Assembly (NCBI RefSeq): GCF_900102815.1 | Contig: NZ_FNGF01000003.1 | Coordinates: forward strand, 1-64,000 | Source of the DNA: Glycomyces sambucus | Lineage (GTDB): Bacteria > Actinomycetota > Actinomycetes > Mycobacteriales > Micromonosporaceae | DNA: 64,000 nt | Direction of reading: 5' to 3' | Shown: positions 26,393-33,823 of the stretch, one piece after another | Layout of the letters: every line of letters begins with the position of its first letter | Numbering within the stretch: the first letter of the stretch is position 1 | Program-made: the position numbers and the translations under genes | Notes under the pieces: generated by a model | Seen by the model: only the letters and a program-made list of their open reading frames with translations | The model's database searches: none | What the model was told of the DNA's origin: nothing

Positions 26393-27295
26393 ATGGTCGA
26401 GATTCAGTACCCGGAATACAGAAGGTATGTCGAGACCCGCGTCGTCGTAAATAACGCAGTTATGGCCCTGCTGGCGGGCTCCCGTCTTGCAGGGCACTCA
26501 CTTCAGCTAAACACGGGCTCACATCGAACACTAGCGGAGCTCTTCCCTGCTGTTGAGCATATCGAGCGCTTTGACCTTCGTTCAGATCACGCGCGCGAAC
26601 TTCTGCTAAATGCAGACTATCACCTTGCTTCAGTTACGATTCCATATGCTCTTGCTACGCATGAGGATTTTGTAATGTCCAGCATTAAGATGCTAAAGTC
26701 TGAGAAAATCACTATTCGGAAGGGAAAGGAGGAGATCAGAGCAAACAATATGCACGAAGTGCTATTCTCGTCTACTGATCATGCACTCCCTGAAGAATGG
26801 ATGCAGAGCTTTCATCTTCTTCGACAGATGCGCAACTGCATCGTTCATGCAGGAGGTCGGGCACAAAAGGCGCTTCTTGACCACCTCACTGAGATGGGTG
26901 CTGCCGCGACCGAAGGTTGGCAACGTATAAACCATCAAACGCCGGCGCAGGTTGTTCTCAATGACAAGCTAGACCTAATTGCTGAGCATATTTTTACCGC
27001 GTTCGCAGTCACGAAGAGGCTCGGAAGGGAGATCAATACTGCGCTTGGATCAAGAATCCCTCAAACTAGTTGGGCGGCAATAGCAGTAGAAGATTTTCAT
27101 GAACATAGCTCGAAGATTAAGAACTCTTCTGCATGGCGCCGAGCCTTGCTGGGTTACGCTCGTACTAGCTATAGTCCGCTCAAACTACAGGAAAATGAAC
27201 TCGAATCCGCAGCACGAGCAAAGGGGTACTGGACTGTTAAAAGATGGAGGTTAGATCGCCTCAAGAATCTAAGAAATGGGGGCTCTTCCTATTGA
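26393..27295 (+). CDS. HEPN-like protein with Rx4H motif
   Basis: 300 residues, largely helical. A motif R-N-C-I-V-H at residues 147-152 inside FHLLRQMRNCIVHAGG is the R-x4-H (often RN-x3-H) signature of HEPN ribonucleases, which commonly act as RNA-cleaving effectors in defence and toxin-antitoxin systems. N-terminally, a helical segment with VVVNNAVMALLAGSRLAG precedes it. The start is 3 bases after the stop of the DUF4365 gene. Base composition and codon use match that gene and differ from the host. I infer an RNase effector whose activity is governed by the upstream sensor/nuclease protein; no whole-protein family is recognised. Confidence 0.62.
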   Translation: MVEIQYPEYRRYVETRVVVNNAVMALLAGSRLAGHSLQLNTGSHRTLAELFPAVEHIERFDLRSDHARELLLNADYHLASVTIPYALATHEDFVMSSIKMLKSEKITIRKGKEEIRANNMHEVLFSSTDHALPEEWMQSFHLLRQMRNCIVHAGGRAQKALLDHLTEMGAAATEGWQRINHQTPAQVVLNDKLDLIAEHIFTAFAVTKRLGREINTALGSRIPQTSWAAIAVEDFHEHSSKIKNSSAWRRALLGYARTSYSPLKLQENELESAARAKGYWTVKRWRLDRLKNLRNGGSSY

Positions 27296-27331
27296 GCTAC
27301 TTCCTAAAAAGGAGCCGGGACTCGAACCCGG
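27282..27331 (-). tRNA. tRNA-like relic: T-arm followed by D-arm (degenerate)
   Basis: On the minus strand CCGGGTTCGAGTCCCGG (27331-27315) is a perfect T-arm, a 5-bp stem with a 7-base TTCGAGT loop. Sixteen bases further on, TAGCTCAATAGGAAGAGC (27299-27282) is a good D-arm with a 4-bp stem and a GG in the loop. The order T-arm then D-arm is the reverse of a normal tRNA. I could not fold a convincing anticodon arm with U33 in either direction, so this is a relic, a permuted gene, or two separate tRNA fragments. It lies at the 3' edge of the AT-rich cassette and overlaps the last codons of the HEPN-like gene. Confidence 0.25.
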
Positions 27332-27575
27332 GTCACCACCCTCTCTGTGGAATCCCTGGTCATGAACCAACGGAAGCGCCCCTCCGAACTCCTAGCGCGA
27401 TGGTACCACAAGGCCACGTCCAACCGCTAGCTTCGAGCGCCTCTCGCTAGGTCCAGCATGCGTGGCTTCTCTGGGTCTGGCGCGTGGGCCCGCGACCAGC
27501 CTCCACTGCTGTGAAACGCGCTCGGCCAGTTGGAACGACCCCATAGAGAATATTGCTGCGACCGAACCGCCTGAG

Positions 27576-27881
27576 ATGAACAATCTCGGCGAGGTCTGGA
27601 CCCTCCGGGACTTCGGCCGGACGATCGGCAGCATCACTATCGACGACGCCGACTTCCTCTGGCTCGAAGGCACATTCGAGCCTCGACCTGGTTTCGAGAG
27701 GTTCAGGCCCCTCTTCGACCGCAGCCCCGAACTCGTCACCGACCACCCCGACGAATGGGAAGTGGTCCAGATCCAGGCCCAGCTCGAACTCCACTCCAAG
27801 AACGGCCCCACAGCCGAGCACCTGCTCCACATCGAGAACGACCGCGCCTGGTTCCGCTGGAGCGACACGCCCTTCGACTGA
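27576..27881 (+). CDS. Small hypothetical protein
   Basis: 101 residues from ATG 27576, acidic and soluble: TLRDFGRTIGSITIDDADFL, FERFRPLFDRSPELV, WEVVQIQAQLELHS and a tryptophan-rich tail WFRWSDTPFD. Not recognised. GC content is host-like, unlike the cassette just upstream. Its character (small, acidic, orphan, near an SMI1/KNR4 relic) suits an immunity protein, without proof. Confidence 0.55.
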   Translation: MNNLGEVWTLRDFGRTIGSITIDDADFLWLEGTFEPRPGFERFRPLFDRSPELVTDHPDEWEVVQIQAQLELHSKNGPTAEHLLHIENDRAWFRWSDTPFD

Positions 27882-27971
27882 GCCATCAACCGCGGGGAAA
27901 GGTGGAGGGCGGGGACACCCATCCTGACTCCAGTCCCGAGCCGGCTGCTGGGGACCAACAAGGAACCCACC

Positions 27972-28268
27972 TCACAGCCGCGACTTCAGGACGTGCTCAG
28001 TCAAGCTGAATCCTCCGACGACACCCGTTCTCGCAACCACGACCTCGAACACCGAGCACTCTTCGAAGACCAAATGGAAGTACGGGCTGCCTTCGACCAA
28101 CATCTCCCAAACCTCGACCGCTTCGGGATCTGCGAGTACCTGCTCCGCGAGCGCGCCGTGCGCGGTCAACTCGCTATTCGATTCTTCGACCGTCACCAGG
28201 ACGCCGAAGGTCAGGCAGAGGTTTGGGTTGCCCCACCATTCGAGCTGCGCAGCAAGGGGTTCCTCCAT
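27972..28268 (-). CDS. Small hypothetical protein
   Basis: 98 residues from ATG 28268: MEEPLAAQLEWWGNPNLCL, FGVLVTVEESNSELTAHG, AEQVLADPEAVEVWEMLVEG, SPYFHLVFEECSVFEVVVA. Very acidic, with alternating hydrophobic strands. Not recognised. It is divergent from the gene at 28304 with only 35 bases between the start codons. Possible orphan immunity protein. Confidence 0.5.
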   Translation of the reverse strand: MEEPLAAQLEWWGNPNLCLTFGVLVTVEESNSELTAHGALAEQVLADPEAVEVWEMLVEGSPYFHLVFEECSVFEVVVARTGVVGGFSLTEHVLKSRL

Positions 28269-28303
28269 GAGGGAAGTCTCGCATCCGCGGCTAGGCTGCG
28301 TCC

Positions 28304-28963
28304 ATGGACAAGGCGACCGCGATGCGTGCCCGCTTGATCGAGCAGGTCTCGCAGATGCTGCGACGACCCGGCATGTACGCCGTCCACGACCAGGACCTTG
28401 AGTCGCTGTGCTGGTTCCGACTCCGCGATCTGCGATTCCTCGACGACCTCCCCGAACCGTCCAGGGACGAGCTCGGGCTCTCGGACAAGTACCGGTCGTG
28501 CGGCATTCCCGGTCCGTTCCGCGAAGCATTCGGCGATGAGAACCGCTACCACAGCGAGGTCGCCTCGGTCTACGCCGAGATCTTCCACCGATACGGCTAC
28601 CTCACCACAGAACGGCTGATCCCCGACGACGAGTGGCCGAGCCTGCTCACCAACGCGGGCTCGGCCTACAGGGAGACAGACACTCGACTGAGCGAGATCG
28701 TCGATGCCTTCGGACCGCCCAGCTTCAAGATCGGCAGGTGGCTCCTCTGCTACGCACCGGCAGACGGGACCGGCTGGATCTTCTTCGACGGTTTCAGCTA
28801 CCACCCTGACGACCACGGCGCTCGACCAACCGTCTTCACCGGCTACCCCGACGACCCGATCCTCCGCAGCATCCGCCTCCCCGGACCCGACTTCGAAGCG
28901 GGCCTGCGCCTCACCCCACTCGGCGCAGCCCTTCGACGACGCCAACCAGCATCCTTTTCCTGA
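28304..28963 (+). CDS. Hypothetical protein
   Basis: 219 residues: MRARLIEQVSQMLRRPGMYA near the start, LRFLDDLPEPSRDELGLSDK, a middle helix with EVASVYAEIFHRYGYL, and a strand-rich end (WLLCYAPADGTGWIFFDGFS, TVFTGYPDDPILRSIRLPG). No family recognised, though the N-terminus resembles that of other uncharacterised actinobacterial proteins. TAGGCT lies 6 bases ahead of the ATG at 28304, the layout of a leaderless promoter, which supports this start over the ATG at 28322. Its 3' end overlaps the decayed gene on the opposite strand. Confidence 0.65.
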   Translation: MDKATAMRARLIEQVSQMLRRPGMYAVHDQDLESLCWFRLRDLRFLDDLPEPSRDELGLSDKYRSCGIPGPFREAFGDENRYHSEVASVYAEIFHRYGYLTTERLIPDDEWPSLLTNAGSAYRETDTRLSEIVDAFGPPSFKIGRWLLCYAPADGTGWIFFDGFSYHPDDHGARPTVFTGYPDDPILRSIRLPGPDFEAGLRLTPLGAALRRRQPASFS

Positions 28964-29478
28964 GAACCAGGCGAGCCCCAGCTCGGCGAAACATCGCAGC
29001 TTGCGCCTGATAAGCGCAGACTGGCCACGAAGTCACCGAAACTGGTCGCGATCGTTCTCGGCACACGGTCTTCGTCGATGTAGGCCACGGTGGGCTCCCC
29101 GGCTCGAGTGGTCCGGGAGTAGTCGAGCATGACCGTGTCATGCCCTCCCGAAGGGCATACGGCGAACACCACACCGATATCCGGGTAGCCCCACTCCGCG
29201 ATCAAATATCAGCTACCGCCCACCGCAGCATCGACGCCGTTGATCCCGCCGATCCCCAGCAGTGCCTGAACCGCGAAGTGATCATCCGCCCATGAAGTGG
29301 GGAACGTCGTATCGAACCGGCACTTCCGAAGCACCCCGCCGTTTCGTACCCGCAGCATCGCCAGATAGGCCGCTGGCAGTCGTACACCGAGCGTCCGCTC
29401 GGCGTCCTCAACCATGCCTGGCGTCAGGCTCTGGCCGGTCCAGACGACGTCGTTGTAGTCGAACGCCACGTCAGTCAC
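28843..29478 (-). pseudogene. SMI1/KNR4 family protein, broken by an in-frame TGA
   Basis: The reading frame from GTG 29478 (VTDVAFDYND) encodes the start of an SMI1/KNR4-type protein (PGMVEDAERTLGVRLPAAYL, MLRVRNGG, QALLGIGGINGVD), then meets TGA at 29209-29211, and continues in the same frame with the family's conserved second half (YLIAEWGYPDIGVVFAVCPS, GGHDTVMLDYSR, VAYIDEDRVPRTIATSFGDF). Conservation ends near 29000; beyond that the frame runs antisense into the gene at 28304. SMI1/KNR4 proteins are widespread immunity proteins against polymorphic toxins. The start overlaps the stop of the upstream gene by 8 bases. Confidence 0.75.
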
Positions 29479-29941
29479 CGCTGGAGCCCCAGAAGGCCAC
29501 CCAGTGTCGGCCGGAGTCGTCGGCCAAGAGCACACAGCGGCCGCTGTCTCGATCCGACAGGTCCCAGACATTCCGACCTGCCTCCAACGCACGCTTCCAG
29601 TCCGCAACCAAAGGCTTCGCCGTACCGAAGACCTCAATAGACTCCTGCTCGCTCAGTTCCAGCACCTGGCCCTGGTCGATCTCGTCGAGCTCGATGCCCC
29701 GCACGATCTCCCGCATGTCAACGATCGAGTGCGCCCCAGGGTAGTCGTTGCCGTAGATCGACTCCTCCCACTCGGCGAGGCTCTGCGGCTTCGGCCCCTT
29801 CCGCAGCTCGTCCTCCGGCCTCCAGTACCAGTCACCCGAGTCGAAGGACCGCCCCCGCAACGCGGCGAGCGTCGCCTCGACCGACCCGTCAAGCTCGACC
29901 AGGTAATCCCACGACGAAGCACCCACAACCAGACCATCCAA
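29471..29941 (-). CDS. Hypothetical protein upstream of the SMI1/KNR4 relic
   Basis: 156 residues, acidic and tryptophan-rich: SSWDYLVELDGSVEATLAAL, DSGDWYWRPEDELRKG, SLAEWEESIYGNDYPGAHSI, VFGTAKPLVADWKRALEAGR, CVLLADDSGRHWVAFWGSSG. I know similar uncharacterised proteins from other actinobacteria next to SMI1/KNR4 genes but no function. Its stop overlaps the SMI1/KNR4 start, so the two were one transcription unit. Confidence 0.65.
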   Translation of the reverse strand: MDGLVVGASSWDYLVELDGSVEATLAALRGRSFDSGDWYWRPEDELRKGPKPQSLAEWEESIYGNDYPGAHSIVDMREIVRGIELDEIDQGQVLELSEQESIEVFGTAKPLVADWKRALEAGRNVWDLSDRDSGRCVLLADDSGRHWVAFWGSSGD

Positions 29942-30062
29942 CTACTCGAAGACGACAACCGCCTCGATGTCCGAGGCGTGCTCGGGAAACCTATAGCTTG
30001 GGTCCGACATGAATGAACATGCAGACCCATCTTCGGGCCTGCGATGGGCCGGGAGGCATGGC

Positions 30063-30416
30063 ATGGGGCAACAGATTTCGCTCGGGTTCGATGCCAACGA
30101 GCGCGAGTTCTTCGCGCGGGCGCTCGAGGAGAGCGGCGGACCAGCTCACGTCACCGACGCCCTGGCTGCATTCGTGGGCTTTATTGATGCGGCCGATATG
30201 GTCAAGCGCTGCAACGACATAGCTGATCAGGTTCGCCGCGACGGCAGTATCGACGCCGCCGATCTTCGACGGAGCCAGCTCGCCTGCGAGATCCTGTTCA
30301 GCAGCGACATCCACGGCTCCGGGCTGGACTGGGAAGCCACCACCGGGCTCAGCGACGCCGATGCGATCGGGCTGCTGCGCCGCGTCCAGGTGAAGATGCT
30401 GGGTCTTCGCCGCTGA
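30063..30416 (+). CDS. Hypothetical protein
   Basis: 117 residues from ATG 30063 ([13 protein letters not shown]), chosen because GGGAGG lies 6 bases ahead; an ATG at 30009 would add 18 residues. Helical and acidic: [72 protein letters not shown]. Not recognised. The last gene before the complete nucS and probably the right-hand end of the integrated element. Confidence 0.6.
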   Translation: MGQQISLGFDANEREFFARALEESGGPAHVTDALAAFVGFIDAADMVKRCNDIADQVRRDGSIDAADLRRSQLACEILFSSDIHGSGLDWEATTGLSDADAIGLLRRVQVKMLGLRR

Positions 30417-30486
30417 GTCTCATTTCCTGTTCACGGGCAGGCCTCAGGGCGCCCACGGCGTCGCAGGGGCGGTCCTGCGGCACCGG

Positions 30487-30499
30487 TAGGGTGCTTGCC
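30487..30499 (+). promoter_or_regulatory. Leaderless-type promoter of nucS
   Basis: TAGGGT (30487-30492) followed by 7 bases and the ATG fits an actinobacterial -10 element giving a leaderless transcript. The whole block CGGTAGGGTGCTTGCC is repeated exactly ahead of nucS copy 2 and in worn form ahead of copy 1, so the promoter travels with the 5' end. Confidence 0.6.
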
Positions 30500-31165
30500 A
30501 TGCGTTTGTTGGTGGCACGGTGCCAGGTTGATTACACAGGTCGGCTTTCTGCCCATTTGCCAATGGCTGTCCGTTTGATAATATGGAAAGCGGACGGCAG
30601 TGTGCTGGTCCATGCCGACGGGGGTTCGTACAAGCCGCTGAACTGGATGACGCCGCCTTGCACGGTCGTGGAGGGCGAGACCGAGTGGACCGTCACGTCG
30701 AAGAAGACCGGGGACCAGCTGAAGATCTCGATCGAGGAGGTCCTGCACGACTCCAGCCATGAGCTGGGGGTCGACCCCGGGCTGCAGAAGGACGGCGTCG
30801 AGGCGCACCTCCAGGAGCTGCTGGCCGCCGACCCGGCGCCGCTGGGCAAGGGGTGGACGCTCATCCGCCGCGAGTACCCGACCGCGATCGGGCCCGTGGA
30901 CCTCATGTGCCGCAACGCCGACGGCAAGCACGTCGCCGTCGAGATCAAGCGCCGCGGCGAGATCGACGGCGTCGAGCAGCTGACGAGGTACCTGGAGCTG
31001 CTCAACCGCGACCCGCTCCTCGCCCCGGTCGACGGCGTCTTCGCCGCCCAGGCCATCAAGCCCCAGGCCCGCGTGCTGGCCGAGGACCGCGGCATCAGGT
31101 GCGTCGTCCTCGACTACGACGACCTGCGCGGGGCGGTCGACGAGAGCCAGCCGCGGCTGTTCTAG
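30500..31165 (+). CDS. nucS: Mismatch-specific endonuclease NucS/EndoMS
   Basis: 221 residues, full length. Actinobacterial NucS cleaves both strands at G-T, G-G and T-T mismatches and serves as the non-canonical mismatch repair enzyme of these MutS/MutL-less bacteria, working with the sliding clamp. The C-terminal nuclease core has D134 (GPVDLMC) and E148-x-K150 (VAVEIKRRG). The start at 30500 ([14 protein letters not shown]) matches family N-termini. The first 33 or so codons are AT-rich (ATTACACAGGTCGGC...), the rest GC-rich, and the same 5' end exists twice more upstream as truncated copies, so this gene is a chimera whose promoter and N-terminus were supplied by an integrated element. 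Confidence 0.95.
   Translation: MRLLVARCQVDYTGRLSAHLPMAVRLIIWKADGSVLVHADGGSYKPLNWMTPPCTVVEGETEWTVTSKKTGDQLKISIEEVLHDSSHELGVDPGLQKDGVEAHLQELLAADPAPLGKGWTLIRREYPTAIGPVDLMCRNADGKHVAVEIKRRGEIDGVEQLTRYLELLNRDPLLAPVDGVFAAQAIKPQARVLAEDRGIRCVVLDYDDLRGAVDESQPRLF
30585..30610. other. Candidate attR of the integrative element (inside nucS)
   Basis: AT-rich nucS sequence changes to host-type GC-rich sequence between AAAGCGGACGGCAGTGTGCT and GGTCCATGCCGACGG. This is the same codon neighbourhood (K-A-D-G-S/T-V-L) at which copy 2 at 14486 ends. A crossover at the CT of the leucine codon would explain both junctions. Confidence 0.5.
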
Positions 31166-31177
31166 GCGGGAACGCGA

Positions 31178-31207
31178 AGGGCCGCAGTGCTGTCGCACTG
31201 CGGCCCT
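31178..31207. terminator. Bidirectional hairpin terminator after nucS
   Basis: AGGGCCGCAGTGC (31178-31190) pairs perfectly with GCACTGCGGCCCT (31195-31207) around a TGTC loop. It lies between the convergent ends of nucS and the small membrane protein gene. Confidence 0.8.
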
Positions 31208-31222
31208 CGGTGTGTCAGGGGT

Positions 31223-31600
31223 CTACATGTTCTCGAGGTCGAGGCATTCCTGCGAGCCGTAGATCGCGGAGCTCGAGTCGTTGCACTGGTCCTCGACGAT
31301 GCCGAGGAGGACGAAGTAGATCGCGATGGACGCGATGAGGGTCAGGACGCCGAGGATGACGCCCCACAGGCCGGTGCCCTTGCCCTTGCCGCCGCGGCTC
31401 TTGGCCTTCACGAGGGCCACGATGCCGAAGATGACGGCGAGGATGCCGAGGGGGAGCCCGGTGAAGAGGTTGATCCCGGGGATCCAGGAGAAGATGATGA
31501 GGCCGATGAGGCCCAGGACGAGGGCGGTCACACCGAAACCGTTGCCCTGCTTAGCGGGCTGCTCGGAAGGGGCGGGAGCCGGGGCGGGCGGGTAAGACAC
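31223..31600 (-). CDS. Small proline-rich membrane protein (DUF4190-like)
   Basis: 125 residues: a proline- and alanine-rich cytoplasmic N-terminus (PPAPAPAPSEQPAKQG), then two to three hydrophobic helices (FGVTALVLGLIGLIIFSWIP, LPLGILAVIFGIVALVKAK, LWGVILGVLTLIASIAIYFV) and a short tail with two cysteines. The layout is that of DUF4190-type proteins, whose role is unknown. Start at GTG 31600, with GGAG 8 bases ahead. Confidence 0.75.
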   Translation of the reverse strand: MSYPPAPAPAPSEQPAKQGNGFGVTALVLGLIGLIIFSWIPGINLFTGLPLGILAVIFGIVALVKAKSRGGKGKGTGLWGVILGVLTLIASIAIYFVLLGIVEDQCNDSSSAIYGSQECLDLENM

Positions 31601-31882
31601 GGGGGATGCTCCAGACGTGTTGGTTTGTTCGGTCGGGCGGATTAGCGGAGAGTCTAGAGGACCCGGGCCACCGACGTGTGACTGATACCGGGAAGCGCGC
31701 ACACGCACAGGTGCGAATGCGAGTACGGGGCCGCGCGGCCCCGCCGCGGCGGTAAGCGGTATCTCCGCCCGTGGGCGGCGAGAATTGCCCCCGCTTTCAC
31801 CTGCCGGCAACGGCCGCGTCATCGTCGCGGGCCCGCCGCGGGGGTGAACGAGCACGTGGGAGCGGCATGCAAGACTAGTGGC

Positions 31883-32971
31883 ATGCTTCACGCGGTGGTC
31901 CCCGCAGGCGGTTCCGGAACCCGGCTCTGGCCCCTGTCTCGCGCTCAGCGGCCGAAGTTCCTCCTGCCTCTGACAGGAACGGACTCCTCGCTGCTCCAAT
32001 CGACCGTGGAACGGGTGCGGCTGCTGTCGCGCCCCGACCAGGTGTACGTCGTCACGGGCGCCGCGCACGCGGTGGACGTGGCCCGGCAGCTCCCCGAGGT
32101 GCCCGGCGACAACATCCTCGTCGAGCCCTCGCCGCGCGACTCCGCGGCCGCGATCAGCCTGGCCGCGGCCGTGATCGCCGAGCGCGAGCCGACCGCGGTC
32201 ATGGGCGCCTTCGCCGCCGACCACCTGGTGCAGGACGGCGAGGCCTTCGCCAAGACCGTCGAGCGCGCGATGGAGCTGGCCGAGACGGGCCTGCTCATGA
32301 CCATCGGCATCAACCCGACCGGGCCCGACACCGGCTACGGCTACCTGCGCTTGGGCGCCTCCGTGGGCCCGGGCTACCAACTGGAGGCGTTCGTCGAGAA
32401 GCCCGACCAGGTCTCGGCGGTCGAGTACGTCTCGGCCGGGAACTACCTGTGGAACGCGGGCATGTTCGTGTGGCGCGTCGACGTCTTCCTCGACGAGCTG
32501 GCCCGGCGCCGCCCGGCCTTGCACGACGCGGTCCGGACCCTCGCCCGCGCGTGGGACTCCACGAACCGCGAGGCCCTGTTCTCGCAGCTGTGGCCGACGC
32601 TGGAGAAGATCTCGATCGACTACGCCGTCATGGAGCCCGCGGCCGCGGCCGGGCGCGTGGGCGTCGTCCCCGGCGACTTCGACTGGCACGACGTGGGCGA
32701 CTACAACACGCTCGGCCAGGTCCTCAAAGCCGCCGACAAGGTCGGCAACGTCGTCGTCGAGCCGCGCGGCTCCGGCGAGGCCCTGCTGACGGAGTCGAAG
32801 CGGAACGTGGTCGTCCCGGCCTCGGGGCGCCTGGTCGCCGCGGTCGGCGTGGACGACCTCATCATCGTGGACACCCCCGACGCGCTCCTGGTGTGCCCCA
32901 GGGACCGCGCGCAGGAAGTGAAGGGCCTGGTCGAGGAGTTGAAGCAGTCCCAGCGGAACGACCTGATCTGA
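31883..32971 (+). CDS. manC: Mannose-1-phosphate guanylyltransferase
   Basis: Makes GDP-mannose from mannose-1-phosphate and GTP for cell-wall mannans and lipoglycans. 362 residues. The nucleotidyltransferase signature VVPAGGSGTRLWPLSR is at the very start, followed by RPKFLLPL, VEPSPRDSAAAISLAA, GYGYLRLG, VEKPD and GDFDWHDVGDYNTL. It is the short, single-domain form without a C-terminal isomerase. Start at ATG 31883; an in-frame ATG at 31844 adds non-family residues. The stop overlaps the next start (TGATG). With manB and manA downstream the window holds the full route from fructose-6-phosphate to GDP-mannose. Confidence 0.92.
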   Translation: MLHAVVPAGGSGTRLWPLSRAQRPKFLLPLTGTDSSLLQSTVERVRLLSRPDQVYVVTGAAHAVDVARQLPEVPGDNILVEPSPRDSAAAISLAAAVIAEREPTAVMGAFAADHLVQDGEAFAKTVERAMELAETGLLMTIGINPTGPDTGYGYLRLGASVGPGYQLEAFVEKPDQVSAVEYVSAGNYLWNAGMFVWRVDVFLDELARRRPALHDAVRTLARAWDSTNREALFSQLWPTLEKISIDYAVMEPAAAAGRVGVVPGDFDWHDVGDYNTLGQVLKAADKVGNVVVEPRGSGEALLTESKRNVVVPASGRLVAAVGVDDLIIVDTPDALLVCPRDRAQEVKGLVEELKQSQRNDLI

Positions 32972-33483
32972 TGCCCCCCACGCAGTTCGGGCCCCGGGCC
33001 CGCACCGTCGCCGCGTCCGCGCTCCTCGGCTGCGCCGTCGCCGTCATCGCGGTCGCGGTGTCGCAGTGGCTGTTCGGCGCCGAACTCGACCCGCGCGACG
33101 ACGCGCTCCGGCGCGCCGCCGGGATCGCCTTCACCGACGAGGCCCGGAGCACGCTCTTCTCGGTCCTGCCCGTGGCGCTGCCCGCGCTCGCGGCGGCCCT
33201 CGCCCCTGATTCGCGACCCGGACGGGTGATCGGGAGGCTGACCCGTCTCGTCTACTTCGCCTATCTCGTTATCGGAGTGCTGCTGGCATCGTCGGCGGCG
33301 CGATACGGATTCGACGGCGCCAGGCAACTGGCGGAGGAGGGGCAGGTCTTCATCGGCACTCGGGCGGCGGTCGAACGACTGGTGCTCGACGCGGTCTGGC
33401 TCGCATTGGCGGGAATCGGACTCGTGTTCGCCGGAAAGGCGCGTTCACGCGAGCGAACCTCCACTGCGGAGGTTGTCAAGTAA
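32971..33483 (+). CDS. Four-helix membrane protein, function unknown
   Basis: 170 residues with four predicted transmembrane helices: TVAASALLGCAVAVIAVAVS, TLFSVLPVALPALAAAL, LVYFAYLVIGVLLASS and LVLDAVWLALAGIGLVFAG. A basic tail ends it. The ATG overlaps the manC stop by one base, so it is co-translated with manC. No family recognised. Confidence 0.75.
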   Translation: MPPTQFGPRARTVAASALLGCAVAVIAVAVSQWLFGAELDPRDDALRRAAGIAFTDEARSTLFSVLPVALPALAAALAPDSRPGRVIGRLTRLVYFAYLVIGVLLASSAARYGFDGARQLAEEGQVFIGTRAAVERLVLDAVWLALAGIGLVFAGKARSRERTSTAEVVK

Positions 33484-33823
33484 GGTCCCCCGCAAGCGTG
33501 AGTCTGAGGGGTCCTTCCGTCGTTCGGATCACTGTGCGCTATCGTCTGATATCGAACCGTTATCGAATAGCGATGAGCACTCATCGTCCATAGAGATGAG
33601 TCAGGCGGTGCGGCCCCATCTTCAGGCCGCCCGCGGGCACCGGGCTTTCTACGAGCATTTGCAGGACTCGGCCAGAGCGGGCGGACCGGCGCGTCCGCCG
33701 CGGGGCCGTACGCGTCGCAGGGGAGGCGACGCGTAAGCCAGGAGTCCGCATTCCGGTGCCGTGCAAGTGATTGCAAGGGGGGAGCACCGGTTCACCGGTG
33801 CGCGAACGAGGAGGCGGACGTAT
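33484..33823 (+). promoter_or_regulatory. Upstream region of whiB with a palindromic operator-like site
   Basis: About 340 bases without a clear gene. CGATGAG-CA-CTCATCG (33571-33586) is a perfect 7-bp inverted repeat; TATCG occurs three times in the 30 bases before it. A 45-codon open frame from ATG 33597 (MSQAVRPHLQAARG) is possible but has no ribosome site. The region probably carries regulated promoters for the WhiB gene. Confidence 0.45.

Noticed and set aside
27320-27425. A complete tRNA gene on the minus strand
   Set aside because: Only the T-arm is canonical. Acceptor pairing needs several G-T pairs and the best anticodon hairpin has a 4-bp stem and no U33.
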